A DNA stretch of 14,686 nt from Rhodobacterales bacterium. GTDB lineage: Bacteria > Pseudomonadota > Alphaproteobacteria > Rhodobacterales > Rhodobacteraceae. The position numbers were made by a program, and so were the translations under genes. Location of the stretch: contig JANXPK010000503.1 in the NCBI GenBank assembly GCA_025357355.1, positions 1-14,686 of the forward strand, in the 5' to 3' direction. Below, in pieces: positions 1 through 7,425 of this stretch. Below the pieces are notes generated by a model. That model was not told where the DNA came from, made no database searches, and saw only the letters and a list, made by a program, of their open reading frames with translations. The number at the start of each line of letters is the position of its first letter. The first letter of the stretch is position 1.

Positions 1-339
1 GAGCGCGGCGTGGCCGAGGCGATCCGCCCCTCGGTCTCCGGTCTGTTGCGTGACATCCAGTCGCTGGAGGTGCATGGCGACTACTTGTCCAGCAGGGTAG
101 CGCAGGCGACCGACGCGACGCTGGGCATGATCAACCTCGCCCAGAACACCACGGTGCGCATCGTGTCGGTGGTGGCTGTGCTGTTCCTGCCGCCTACGCT
201 GATCGCCTCGATCTATGGCATGAATTTCAAGCTGATGCCCGACCTGGGCTGGACTTTTGGATATCCGATGGCCTTGGGCCTTATGGTGGCCTCGGCCGCC
301 GCAACCTATCTGTTCTTCAAGTGGAAGAACTGGCTGTAA
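1..339 (+). CDS. CorA-family divalent metal (Mg2+/Co2+/Zn2+) transporter, C-terminal part
   Basis: The reading frame is open from base 1, so this is the last 112 residues of a longer protein whose start lies outside the window. CorA-family proteins are pentameric inner-membrane channels for divalent cations with two C-terminal helices per subunit. Both are visible: TM1 ends in the signature Gly-Met-Asn (bases 217-225, in the context YGMNFKLMP), and TM2 is a hydrophobic run of about 20 residues before a basic cytoplasmic tail ending KWKNWL. The residues before TM1 are polar and helical, as expected for the long stalk helix. GMN proves the family, but the part that would separate CorA from ZntB-like exporters is missing, so the ion and direction are not assigned. 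The next gene starts 14 nt after the stop. Confidence 0.9.
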   Translation, partial: ERGVAEAIRPSVSGLLRDIQSLEVHGDYLSSRVAQATDATLGMINLAQNTTVRIVSVVAVLFLPPTLIASIYGMNFKLMPDLGWTFGYPMALGLMVASAAATYLFFKWKNWL

Positions 340-353
340 AATATGGAATTCGA

Positions 354-1454
354 ATGAAAATCACAAAATTAGAGACCTTCGGCAACGACTACGTGACTTT
401 CACCCGCGTCACGGCCGAGGATGGTTCGACCGGCTGGGGCCAGCTATCGACTTACAACGCCGACATCACGACGGCGGTCTTTCACCGCCAGGTTGCTCGC
501 CATGCACTTGGCACCGAGGTGGACGCGATGGAGGACACCTTGCAGCGGATTTATGAGCGCGAGCACAAGTTTCCCGGCAGCTACCTGCGCCGCGCTCAGA
601 CCGGGCTTGATACCGCCGTCTGGGACCTGCGCGGCAAAATCGCGGGCAAGCCCGTGGTGTCGCTGCTCGGTGGCTCTCCTGGCCGTTTGCGCGCCTATGC
701 CTCGTCGATGAAGCGCGACATCACCCCCGAAGCTGAGGCTGCGCGGTTTCTTAGGCTGCGCGATCAGCAGGGATTTACCGCCTTCAAATGGCGTGTTGGC
801 GCAGAATGCGGGCGCGGACAAGACGAATGGCCGGGACGAACTGAGGCGGTTATTTCGATTGTGGCCAAAGCCTTGGGCGATGACATTGCCAAACTGGTTG
901 ATGCCAATTCCTGCTTCATTCCCAAACAGGCCATCGAGGTTGGCCTTCTGTTGCAAGACCACGGTATCAGCCACTATGAGGAGCCCTGCCCGTATTGGGA
1001 ATACGACCAGACTGCCGAAGTGCGCGCCGCCCTTGACCTTGACATCACCGGCGGCGAGCAGGATTGCGAGCTTTCTTCATGGCAATTGATGATCGAGCAC
1101 CATTCCGTCGACATCCTGCAACCCGACGTGATGTATATGGGCGGCATTGCCCGCACCTTGCAGGTTTGCGAGATGGGGAGGCACGCAGGGTTGCCGATCA
1201 CGCCACACGCGGCCAACCTGTCGCTGGTCACCATGTGCACGATGCATCTGTTGAAAGCGATCCCCAACGCCGGGAAATACCTTGAGTTCTCGATCGAGGG
1301 TCTGGATTATTATCCATGGCAGGACGGCCTTTTTCTCAACGATCCCTACCGGATCGAGGGCGGTCATGCTACAGTCACCGATGCCCCAGGCTGGGGTATT
1401 GAGATCAATCCTGCCTTCCTGGAAATGGCGCAATACAGGGTGAGCAGCCTATGA
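354..1454 (+). CDS. Enolase-superfamily enzyme, mandelate racemase/muconate lactonizing type (probable acid-sugar or hydroxy-acid dehydratase)
   Basis: 366 residues, the usual length. Family members abstract a proton alpha to a carboxylate bound to Mg2+; most bacterial relatives dehydrate sugar acids. The N-terminal capping domain (about 1-115) precedes the barrel. In the barrel I see Lys145-Trp-Arg147 at the usual K-X-K site, three metal-ligand carboxylates at Asp183 (VDAN), Glu209 or Glu210 (YEEP) and Glu235 (GGEQ), an Asp258/His285 pair (QPD and TPH) and Glu311 (LEFS). The His-Asp dyad places it in the mandelate racemase subgroup. Arg147 instead of the second Lys is a real variation and leaves the substrate open. 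I chose ATG 354 over an in-frame GTG at 321 because it gives the family N-terminus MKIT, has GGA at 345-347 upstream, and avoids a 19-nt overlap with the transporter gene. It overlaps the following SDR gene by 4 nt, so the two are probably co-transcribed and functionally linked. Confidence 0.88.
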   Translation: MKITKLETFGNDYVTFTRVTAEDGSTGWGQLSTYNADITTAVFHRQVARHALGTEVDAMEDTLQRIYEREHKFPGSYLRRAQTGLDTAVWDLRGKIAGKPVVSLLGGSPGRLRAYASSMKRDITPEAEAARFLRLRDQQGFTAFKWRVGAECGRGQDEWPGRTEAVISIVAKALGDDIAKLVDANSCFIPKQAIEVGLLLQDHGISHYEEPCPYWEYDQTAEVRAALDLDITGGEQDCELSSWQLMIEHHSVDILQPDVMYMGGIARTLQVCEMGRHAGLPITPHAANLSLVTMCTMHLLKAIPNAGKYLEFSIEGLDYYPWQDGLFLNDPYRIEGGHATVTDAPGWGIEINPAFLEMAQYRVSSL

Positions 1455-2185
1455 AAACCATCCTTATCACCGGCGCGGGTTCGGGCATCGGGCGGGCGAC
1501 CGCGCAGGAATTTCTGAACGCGGGTTGGCGGGTCGGCCTGATGGGACGGCGGGAAGCGGCCTTGGCAGAGACGGCCGTCGGGCAGACTGCGGCGATGATC
1601 CTGCCCTGCGACGTCACCCAACCCGCCGAAGTCGACGCCGCCTTTGCCAAGGCCACCGGTGTATGGGGCCACCTGGACGCGCTATTCAACAACGCCGGCA
1701 TGTCGGCCAAGGGCGCTCCCATTGACGAGATCCCGGTTGCGACCTGGCTGGAGTTGGCGGGTGTCAATATCACTGGCATGTTCCTGTGCGCACGCGCCGC
1801 CTTTGGCCAGATGCGCCATCAGTCGCCACAGGGCGGGCGGATCATCAACAATGGCTCGATCTCGGCCCAGGTGCCGCGTCCGGGCTCGACGCCCTATACG
1901 ATGTCGAAACACGCGGTCACCGGTCTGACCCGCACGCTGGGTCTGGACGGTCGCGCCTTCAATATCGCCTGCGGTCAGATCGACATCGGCAATGCACTGA
2001 CCGACATGGCCCGCGCGATGACCCAAGGGGTGCCACAGGCCGACGGCCACATCGCGATAGAGCCGACGATGGATGTACGGCAGGTCGCGCGTGCCGTCTT
2101 GCACATGGCGGAACTGCCTCTGGATGTGAACGTGCCCTTCATGACGATCATGGCGCGCGACATGCCCTATATCGGGCGCGGCTAG
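1451..2185 (+). CDS. Short-chain dehydrogenase/reductase (SDR) family oxidoreductase
   Basis: A complete 244-residue classical SDR, a soluble NAD(P)-dependent enzyme interconverting alcohols and ketones. The Rossmann cofactor motif TGAGSGIG is at residues 7-14, the adenine-site Asp54 follows a beta strand (LPCDV), NNAG is at 80-83, and the catalytic residues are Ser136 or Ser138, Tyr149 and Lys153 (YTMSK). An Arg pair just after the second beta strand (MGRREA, 31-36) hints at NADP(H), an inference only. The start ATG overlaps the stop of the enolase-superfamily gene (ATGA at 1451-1454), which suggests translational coupling; a GGGTGAG stretch lies just upstream. A dehydratase next to an SDR fits sugar-acid or hydroxy-acid breakdown, but the substrate cannot be read from sequence. 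The end lies 5 nt from the stop of the convergent small ORF on the minus strand. Confidence 0.92.
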   Translation: MKTILITGAGSGIGRATAQEFLNAGWRVGLMGRREAALAETAVGQTAAMILPCDVTQPAEVDAAFAKATGVWGHLDALFNNAGMSAKGAPIDEIPVATWLELAGVNITGMFLCARAAFGQMRHQSPQGGRIINNGSISAQVPRPGSTPYTMSKHAVTGLTRTLGLDGRAFNIACGQIDIGNALTDMARAMTQGVPQADGHIAIEPTMDVRQVARAVLHMAELPLDVNVPFMTIMARDMPYIGRG

Positions 2186-2190
2186 GACGC

Positions 2191-2313
2191 TCAGCGTTCC
2201 TCGGGTTTGTGCCAGCGGTGGCGGTAAAGGTCGATGGCGGCATGCAACAACAGGTAAAGCGACAGGGTGCCGGTCACCAGCAAAGTCAGAGCCATGGTTT
2301 CTGTTACCGTCAT
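2191..2313 (-). CDS. Predicted small single-pass membrane protein, 40 aa
   Basis: I translated this short minus-strand frame by hand; I do not recognise a family. It begins MTVTETMALTLL, has an uncharged hydrophobic stretch from about residue 7 to 24 (rich in Leu, Thr, Ala and Val, with one Tyr), then turns amphipathic (HAAIDLYRH) and ends in a charged tail, RHRWHKPEER. That layout, one helix followed by a basic C-terminus, is typical of genuine small membrane proteins and unlikely from chance in non-coding DNA. A GGGGG run lies about 6 nt before the ATG as a possible ribosome binding site; an internal ATG at codon 7 would give 34 residues. It converges on the SDR gene with a 5-nt gap and fills most of an otherwise empty 329-nt interval. 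Function unknown; superficially similar tiny subunits exist (KdpF-like or oxidase-associated), but no partner gene is adjacent. Confidence 0.5.
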   Translation of the reverse strand: MTVTETMALTLLVTGTLSLYLLLHAAIDLYRHRWHKPEER

Positions 2314-2364
2314 GATGGCCCCCGTTTCGGAACATCGTTGTGCGCAGGTCAACAATCCATTGCG

Positions 2365-2392
2365 GCAATTTCATGGCACAGCTGAAAATTGC
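2365..2392. repeat. Imperfect inverted repeat in the divergent promoter region
   Basis: GCAATTTCA at 2365-2373 faces TGAAAATTGC at 2383-2392, complementary except for one extra A, with a 9-nt loop. It lies between the small minus-strand ORF (start 2313) and the PHP gene (start 2515), 36 nt upstream of the promoter-like TTGACG. The position suits a regulator binding site serving either gene. There is no T run after either arm, so it is not a convincing terminator. No regulator is assigned. Confidence 0.35.
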
Positions 2393-2427
2393 GCCATTTC
2401 CGCTGCCGCCGCGCCGTTTTTGTCATC

Positions 2428-2455
2428 TTGACGCTGCACGGTCTGGGGATATGCT
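2428..2455 (+). promoter_or_regulatory. Candidate sigma-70 type promoter for the PHP-domain gene
   Basis: TTGACG at 2428-2433 matches five of six bases of the -35 consensus. TATGCT at 2450-2455 matches four of six of the -10 consensus, with a 16-nt spacer. Transcription would start near 2462, giving a leader of about 50 nt. This is a pattern match only. Confidence 0.4.
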
Positions 2456-2514
2456 GCGCCTGAACGTTTACCAAATCCTTGATGCGCCCAGCCCGCGCCT
2501 GAACCGCAACGCCC

Positions 2515-3471
2515 ATGACCCAGCGCGACCCCGCCTTCACCCAACCCGGCAGTTTCTGGCGCGGCAATCTCCACACCCATTCGACCCGCTCTGACGGCGT
2601 GCTGAGCCCGGAAGAGGTGTGTCGGCGCTACCGCGACGAAGGCTATGATTTTCTGGCGCTGACCGATCATTTCGTCGGGCTGTGGGGCTATCCCATCGTC
2701 GATACCCTGCCGATGCGCACCAACAGCTTCACCACCATCCTTGGCGCCGAACTGCATTCGGGAGCGATGGCGAATGGCGAATTGTGGCACATCCTCGCCG
2801 TCGGTCTGCCCGCCGATTTCACACCGACCAATTCGCCCAGTTTCGTGCCGGTCAAGGGTCAGGAAAGTGGGGCCGAGGTTGCGGCCCGTGCCGTGGCGGC
2901 TGGGGCCTTTGTCGCCATCGCCCATCCGCAATGGTCCGGCCTGACGCTCGCTGATGCCCGCGCCATCACCGCCGCCCATGCTGTTGAGATTTACAACCAC
3001 GGCTGTGCCACCGGTTGCGACCGCCCCGACGGTTTCGCCATCGCCGACCTTTTGTTGACCGAAGGACGGCACCTGACCCTGATCGCCACCGATGACGCCC
3101 ACTTCTCGGAGCCCGATCATTTTGGCGGCTGGGTCATGGTCAAAGCTGGGGCCAACGAGCCGGAGGCGTTGCTTTCGGCCCTGAAGGCGGGGCATTTCTA
3201 CTCCACCCAAGGCCCCGAACTGCGTGACGTTCGCCTCGAGGACGGCCATCTGGTGGTCGAATGCTCGGCGGTGGCCTCGATCATCGCCATCGGCTGGGGG
3301 ACCGGCGCCAAAGCGGTGCATGGCCATTCGCTGACGCGCGGTGCGGTGCCGCTCAACCGGCTAAACAACAGCCCCTGGGTGCGGGCGGCAGTGATTGACG
3401 CCGCAGGCAAACGCGCCTGGTCGAACCCGATCCGGACTGGGGCGGACGCGGCCAATCCCCGCGTGATGTGA
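2515..3471 (+). CDS. PHP-domain metal-dependent hydrolase (CehA/McbA-like)
   Basis: A complete 318-residue protein of the polymerase-and-histidinol-phosphatase (PHP) fold, which hydrolyses phosphoesters or other esters at a two- or three-metal site. The metal-binding motifs appear in order: His20-Thr-His22 with Asp27 (HTHSTRSDG), Asp51-His52 (LTDHF), Glu79 (GAELH), His92, His137 (AHPQW), and the final Asp193-Asp194-Ala-His196 (ATDDAH). The spacing and the WxGNLHTHS opening match the group annotated in databases as CehA/McbA-like metallohydrolases, so the substrate may be an ester or cyclic phosphate; histidinol phosphatase is less likely because no histidine-biosynthesis genes are near. After the barrel a C-terminal region (about 230-318) resembles a small beta-rich tail. 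ATG 2515 is the only early start giving the family N-terminus. It stands alone between two minus-strand units, with its own promoter-like sequence upstream. Confidence 0.85.
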   Translation: MTQRDPAFTQPGSFWRGNLHTHSTRSDGVLSPEEVCRRYRDEGYDFLALTDHFVGLWGYPIVDTLPMRTNSFTTILGAELHSGAMANGELWHILAVGLPADFTPTNSPSFVPVKGQESGAEVAARAVAAGAFVAIAHPQWSGLTLADARAITAAHAVEIYNHGCATGCDRPDGFAIADLLLTEGRHLTLIATDDAHFSEPDHFGGWVMVKAGANEPEALLSALKAGHFYSTQGPELRDVRLEDGHLVVECSAVASIIAIGWGTGAKAVHGHSLTRGAVPLNRLNNSPWVRAAVIDAAGKRAWSNPIRTGADAANPRVM

Positions 3472-3504
3472 CCGGGACGGGCGCGTCGCCGATCCTGCAA
3501 GTCT

Positions 3505-4161
3505 TCAGCCCGCCTTGCCTTCGAGCCCGTCCGCCGCAGAACCGGACGCCCCGGGAATGCGCATTTCGAACACTTCGGTGACCGAGGTGTAATCGTAATA
3601 GCCAAGCCGGGCGAGGGGGCGGATGGCCTTGATGTCCAACTTGCCGTCAGGGGTGATCACCTCGTCCTTGACATGGATGCGCATGACCTCGCCATAGACC
3701 ACATCCACCCAGCCATGGCTGGAACGGCCCGCCAACCGGTGGGTCGACAGGTATCTGCATTCGAAATGCGCCGGGCTTTCGGCGACCCGAGGGGCGGGGG
3801 CATCGACGCAACTGGCCTTGGTTACCCCGGCCTTTTCAAATTCGTCCACCCCGTCAGGCCATTCCATGGACGAAATGTTGACCGCCTCGCGCAGCGCGTA
3901 AGTCGCCATGTTCCAGACAAACCAACCGCTGGTTTCGGCATTCAGCACGGAATGCTTGCGCCGACCATCCGAATACTGATTAGCCGCGAACATGACCATA
4001 GGCGGATCAAAGGTAAGGTTCTGCCACTGGCTGTAAGGTGCAAGATTGGCCTGACCGGCTCGGTCGATGGTGGAAATCCAGCCGATCGGGCGTGGCACGG
4101 TACAAGACTTGAAGGGCGAATAGGGCAGCGGGCAGCGGTCGATGCTGGGGGCATAGTGCAT
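3505..4161 (-). CDS. Flavin reductase-like, FMN-binding split-barrel protein
   Basis: 218 residues, full length for the Flavin_Reduct family, which binds FMN in a dimeric split barrel. Members either reduce free flavin with NAD(P)H for a partner monooxygenase or are stand-alone flavoproteins. The FMN phosphate-binding segment PRPIGWIST is at residues 23-31, followed by NLAPYSQW at 39-46, the other conserved flavin-contacting loop; the strand FDPPMVMF (51-58) and SGWFVWNM (78-85) also fit. The start ATG 4161 has AGGA 7 nt upstream. The gene lies 46 nt after hutU in the same direction, so it is probably the last gene of the hutI-hutH-hutU transcript. No step of histidine breakdown needs a flavin reductase, and no monooxygenase partner is nearby. 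Its job here is unknown. Confidence 0.85.
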   Translation of the reverse strand: MHYAPSIDRCPLPYSPFKSCTVPRPIGWISTIDRAGQANLAPYSQWQNLTFDPPMVMFAANQYSDGRRKHSVLNAETSGWFVWNMATYALREAVNISSMEWPDGVDEFEKAGVTKASCVDAPAPRVAESPAHFECRYLSTHRLAGRSSHGWVDVVYGEVMRIHVKDEVITPDGKLDIKAIRPLARLGYYDYTSVTEVFEMRIPGASGSAADGLEGKAG

Positions 4162-4207
4162 GGTGTCATCCTGTTTGGCGCGGGTTACGATATGTTTCGG
4201 CGTGCGT

Positions 4208-5887
4208 TCAATTGCCTAGGATGCCGGGCAACCTGAGGCCGTTTTCGCGGGCACAGTCCAGCGCGATGTCATAACCCGCATCGGCATGGCGCATGACGCC
4301 AGTCGCGGGGTCGTTCCACAGCACATTGCCGATGCGGCGGGCGGCGTCTTCGCTGCCATCGGCACAGATCACCATGCCGGAATGCTGCGAAAACCCCATC
4401 CCGACCCCGCCGCCATGATGCAACGAAACCCAGGTGGCGCCGCTGGCCGTGTTGAGCAGCGCGTTCAACAGTGGCCAGTCCGACACAGCGTCAGAGCCAT
4501 CCTTCATGGCTTCCGTCTCACGGTTGGGCGAGGCAACCGAGCCCGAATCGAGATGGTCGCGACCAATGACGACGGGGGCCTTCAACTCGCCTGACCGCAC
4601 CATGTCGTTGAACATCAGCCCAGCCTTGTGACGCTCGCCCAGACCGATCCAGCAGATGCGGGCTGGCAGGCCCTGAAAAGCGATGCGTTCGGCCGCCATG
4701 TCAAGCCAGCGGTGCAGGTGGGCGTTGTCGGGGAACAACCGCTTCATCGCGGCGTCAGTGGCATGAATGTCGGCCGGGTCACCCGACAACGCCGCCCAGC
4801 GGAACGGGCCGATGCCGCGGCAAAACAACGGGCGGATATAGGCGGGCACGAAGCCGGGGAAGGCGAACGCCTCTTTCAGCCCCTCATCCAGCGCCACCTG
4901 GCGGATGTTGTTGCCATAGTCGAGGGTTGGCACGCCCGCGTTCCAGAAATCGACCATGGCGGCGACGTGGATCTTCATCGAGGCGCGGGCGGCACGTTCG
5001 ACCGATTTGGGATCGGTTTCGCGGGCAGCCTTGGCCTGCTCAACGGTCCAGCCTTGCGGCAGATAACCGTTACGCGGGTCGTGCGCCGAGGTTTGATCTG
5101 TAACGATATCAGGGCGATGTCCGCCGCTCTTCATGCGTCGCACAAGCTCGGGGAAGATATCAGCGGCATTGCCCAGCAGGCCGACCGACTTGGCCTCGCC
5201 CTTAGCCGTCCAACCGTCGATCAGCGCCAGAGCCTCGTCCAGCGTGCGTGCCTTGGCGTCGACATAGCGCGTGCGCAGGCGGAAATCGATGCGGGTCTCG
5301 TCGCATTCCACCGCAAGGCAGCAGGCGCCCGCCATCACCGCAGCTAAGGGTTGCGCGCCGCCCATGCCGCCCAGACCGCCAGTCAGGATCCATTTGCCGG
5401 TCAGGTTGCCTGTGTAATGCTGACGCCCCGCCTCGGCGAAGGTTTCGTAGGTTCCCTGCACAATACCTTGAGTTCCAATGTAAATCCAGGAACCTGCCGT
5501 CATCTGGCCATACATCGCCAGACCCTTCTTGTCCAATTCGTTGAAATGGTCCCAGGTCGCCCAGTGCGGCACGAGGTTGCTGTTCGCGATCAGCACGCGC
5601 GGGGCGTCCTTGTGAGTGCGAAAGACACCCACGGGCTTGCCGGACTGCACCAGCAGGGTTTCGTCATCGTTCAGCGTTTTCAGCGTGGCGACGATCTTGT
5701 CGAAATCCTCCCATGTCCGCGCCGCGCGGCCAATTCCACCGTACACCACCAATTCATGCGGATTTTCCGCAACATCGGGGTGCAGGTTGTTCATCAGCAT
5801 CCGCATCGGCGCCTCCGTCAGCCAACTTTTGGCGGTGATGGTGGTACCGGTTGCGGGATAGACATCGCGGGTGTTGTGGCGGGTCAT
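4208..5887 (-). CDS. hutU: Urocanate hydratase (urocanase)
   Basis: 559 residues, the normal length. Urocanase adds water to urocanate to form 4-imidazolone-5-propionate, using tightly bound NAD+ as an electrophile; it is cytosolic and the second step of histidine degradation. Visible motifs are the early QSGKPVGVFRTH region, the NAD+-binding glycine-rich GGLGGMGGAQPL (residues 170-181), the signature FQGLPARICWIGLGER with the conserved cysteine at residue 412 (equivalent to Cys410 of the Pseudomonas putida enzyme), and LHHGGGVGMGFSQH near residues 489-502. I chose ATG 5887 rather than the in-frame GTG at 5899: GTGAGG itself forms the ribosome binding site 6 nt before the ATG, and MTRHNTR is the better N-terminus. 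The start lies 8 nt after the hutH stop, showing a tight operon. Confidence 0.97.
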   Translation of the reverse strand: MTRHNTRDVYPATGTTITAKSWLTEAPMRMLMNNLHPDVAENPHELVVYGGIGRAARTWEDFDKIVATLKTLNDDETLLVQSGKPVGVFRTHKDAPRVLIANSNLVPHWATWDHFNELDKKGLAMYGQMTAGSWIYIGTQGIVQGTYETFAEAGRQHYTGNLTGKWILTGGLGGMGGAQPLAAVMAGACCLAVECDETRIDFRLRTRYVDAKARTLDEALALIDGWTAKGEAKSVGLLGNAADIFPELVRRMKSGGHRPDIVTDQTSAHDPRNGYLPQGWTVEQAKAARETDPKSVERAARASMKIHVAAMVDFWNAGVPTLDYGNNIRQVALDEGLKEAFAFPGFVPAYIRPLFCRGIGPFRWAALSGDPADIHATDAAMKRLFPDNAHLHRWLDMAAERIAFQGLPARICWIGLGERHKAGLMFNDMVRSGELKAPVVIGRDHLDSGSVASPNRETEAMKDGSDAVSDWPLLNALLNTASGATWVSLHHGGGVGMGFSQHSGMVICADGSEDAARRIGNVLWNDPATGVMRHADAGYDIALDCARENGLRLPGILGN

Positions 5888-5895
5888 GGCGGGCC

Positions 5896-7425
5896 TCACA
5901 AAATGGGTAAGCTGACGCCCGACGCGCGGGCAAGGGTGCCGGTGCCGACCAGGCGCGCGGCAGCGGCAAGATCGGGGGCGAGATAGCGGTCATCGCCTAG
6001 GGTGGCGACATCCTGGCGCAGGCGGGCGACCACTTTTTGCAAGGGGGTTGAGGTTGGTAATGGGGCACGAAAATCAATGCCTTGTGCGGCGCAGATCGCC
6101 TCGACCCCAAGGATGACGTTCAGGTTGTCGATCATCCGGAATAGCCGCCGCGCACCATGGGCGGCCATACTGACATGGTCCTCTTGATTGGCAGAGGTTG
6201 GCGTCGAATCGATTACCGTGGGATGGGCCAGGTGTTTGTTCTCGCTCATCAGGGCTGCGGTGGTGACCTCGGCGATCATCAGGCCGGAATTCAGGCCGGG
6301 GCGCGGGGTCAGAAAGGCGGGCAGATCGAACGACAGCACCGGGTCGACCATCAACGCCACGCGCCGCTGTGCAATGGCGCCAATCTCCGAGATGGCCATC
6401 GCCATCATATCCGCCGCAAAACCAACGGGTTCGGCGTGGAAGTTGCCACCCGACACGATCATTCCTGCGCCGACCAGCACCAACGGATTGTCGGTCGCGG
6501 CATTGGCTTCGACCTCCAACGTCCGCGATGCCATGCGCAGCACATCCATCGCGGCACCTGTGACTTGCGGCTGACAGCGGATGCAATAGGGGTCCTGCAC
6601 GCGGCTATCGCCGGTGCGATGGCTTTCGCGGATGACCGATCCGTCCAACAGGGCGCGCATCACCGCAGCGGCCTCGATCTGCCCGGCATGGCCGCGCAGG
6701 GCGTGAATCTCGGGCTGCAAGGGTGCGGTGGAGCCCATAATGGCGTCGGTCGACAGTGCTGAGGTCACCAAGGAGCATTGAGCTGCATTCCAAGACCCAA
6801 ACAGGCCCGCCAAGGCATAGGCCGTCGAAAACTGGGTGCCGTTGATCAGCGCAAGTCCCTCTTTCGGCCCCAGAATCAACGGGCGCAAACCCGCCTCAGC
6901 CAACGCTGCAGCCCCGGATTTGACCGTTCCCAAATGCTCGGCTTCGCCTTCGCCGATCATCACGGCTGCCATATGCGCCAAGGGCGCCAGGTCGCCCGAG
7001 GCGCCGACTGAACCTTGGGCAGGCACCACGGGGGTCACGCCGCGCGCCAGCATTCCCTCGATCAGCTTGATGATGTCCCAGCGCACTCCGGACGCGCCCC
7101 GGCCGAGCGACAACAGCTTCAGCGCCATCATCAACCGTGCCACCGCGCGGGGCATGGCATCGCCGACGCCGCAACAATGCGACAGGATCAGGTTGCGCTG
7201 CAGGGTGGCGGTGTCTTTGCTTGCGATCTTCAGGGAGGCGAGTTTGCCGAAGCCGGTATTGACGCCGTAAACCGCCGCCTCGCCTGCAGCTGCCGCAGCA
7301 ATAGCGACCGCGGCCGCTTCGACGCCGGGTCGGGAAGTGGGGTCAAGCCGGGCAGGGGCCTCATCCCGGAAAATCCGTTCAAGCTGGGCGAGGGTGGTCT
7401 GGCCTGGGATCAGGGTTTCAGTCAA
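5896..7425 (-). CDS. hutH: Histidine ammonia-lyase (histidase), TTG start
   Basis: Histidase removes ammonia from L-histidine to give trans-urocanate, using the self-made MIO electrophile. From the TTG at 7425 the protein has 509 residues, the MIO triad Ala-Ser-Gly falls at 142-144 (GSVGASGDLAPLAH), and the catalytic Tyr is residue 53 (YGVNTGFG). As I recall it this is exactly the Pseudomonas putida numbering, which supports the start choice. Other conserved parts are present: NLILSHCCGVG, the LINGTQ segment (around 194-199), QDPYCIRCQPQVTG, and the C-terminal NQEDHVSM. A GGAGG sits 5 nt before the TTG, whereas another in-frame TTG at 7437 overlaps that GGAGG and has nothing upstream. The gene overlaps the end of hutI by 8 nt (TTGACTGA) and precedes hutU by 8 nt, so translation is probably coupled along the operon. 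Confidence 0.97.
   Translation of the reverse strand: MTETLIPGQTTLAQLERIFRDEAPARLDPTSRPGVEAAAVAIAAAAAGEAAVYGVNTGFGKLASLKIASKDTATLQRNLILSHCCGVGDAMPRAVARLMMALKLLSLGRGASGVRWDIIKLIEGMLARGVTPVVPAQGSVGASGDLAPLAHMAAVMIGEGEAEHLGTVKSGAAALAEAGLRPLILGPKEGLALINGTQFSTAYALAGLFGSWNAAQCSLVTSALSTDAIMGSTAPLQPEIHALRGHAGQIEAAAVMRALLDGSVIRESHRTGDSRVQDPYCIRCQPQVTGAAMDVLRMASRTLEVEANAATDNPLVLVGAGMIVSGGNFHAEPVGFAADMMAMAISEIGAIAQRRVALMVDPVLSFDLPAFLTPRPGLNSGLMIAEVTTAALMSENKHLAHPTVIDSTPTSANQEDHVSMAAHGARRLFRMIDNLNVILGVEAICAAQGIDFRAPLPTSTPLQKVVARLRQDVATLGDDRYLAPDLAAAARLVGTGTLARASGVSLPIL

Noticed and set aside
321..353. GTG at 321 as the start of the enolase-superfamily gene.
   Set aside because: It would overlap the CorA-type gene by 19 nt and add 11 residues not typical of the family; ATG 354 is preferred.
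2371..3327. A 318-codon antisense frame over the PHP gene.
   Set aside because: The plus-strand frame has all PHP metal motifs; the antisense product has no recognisable motif and typical shadow composition.
4628..5347. Plus-strand frames antisense to hutU (also 6157-6762 over hutH).
   Set aside because: hutU and hutH are intact with full catalytic motifs; the antisense frames have no ribosome binding site or domain.
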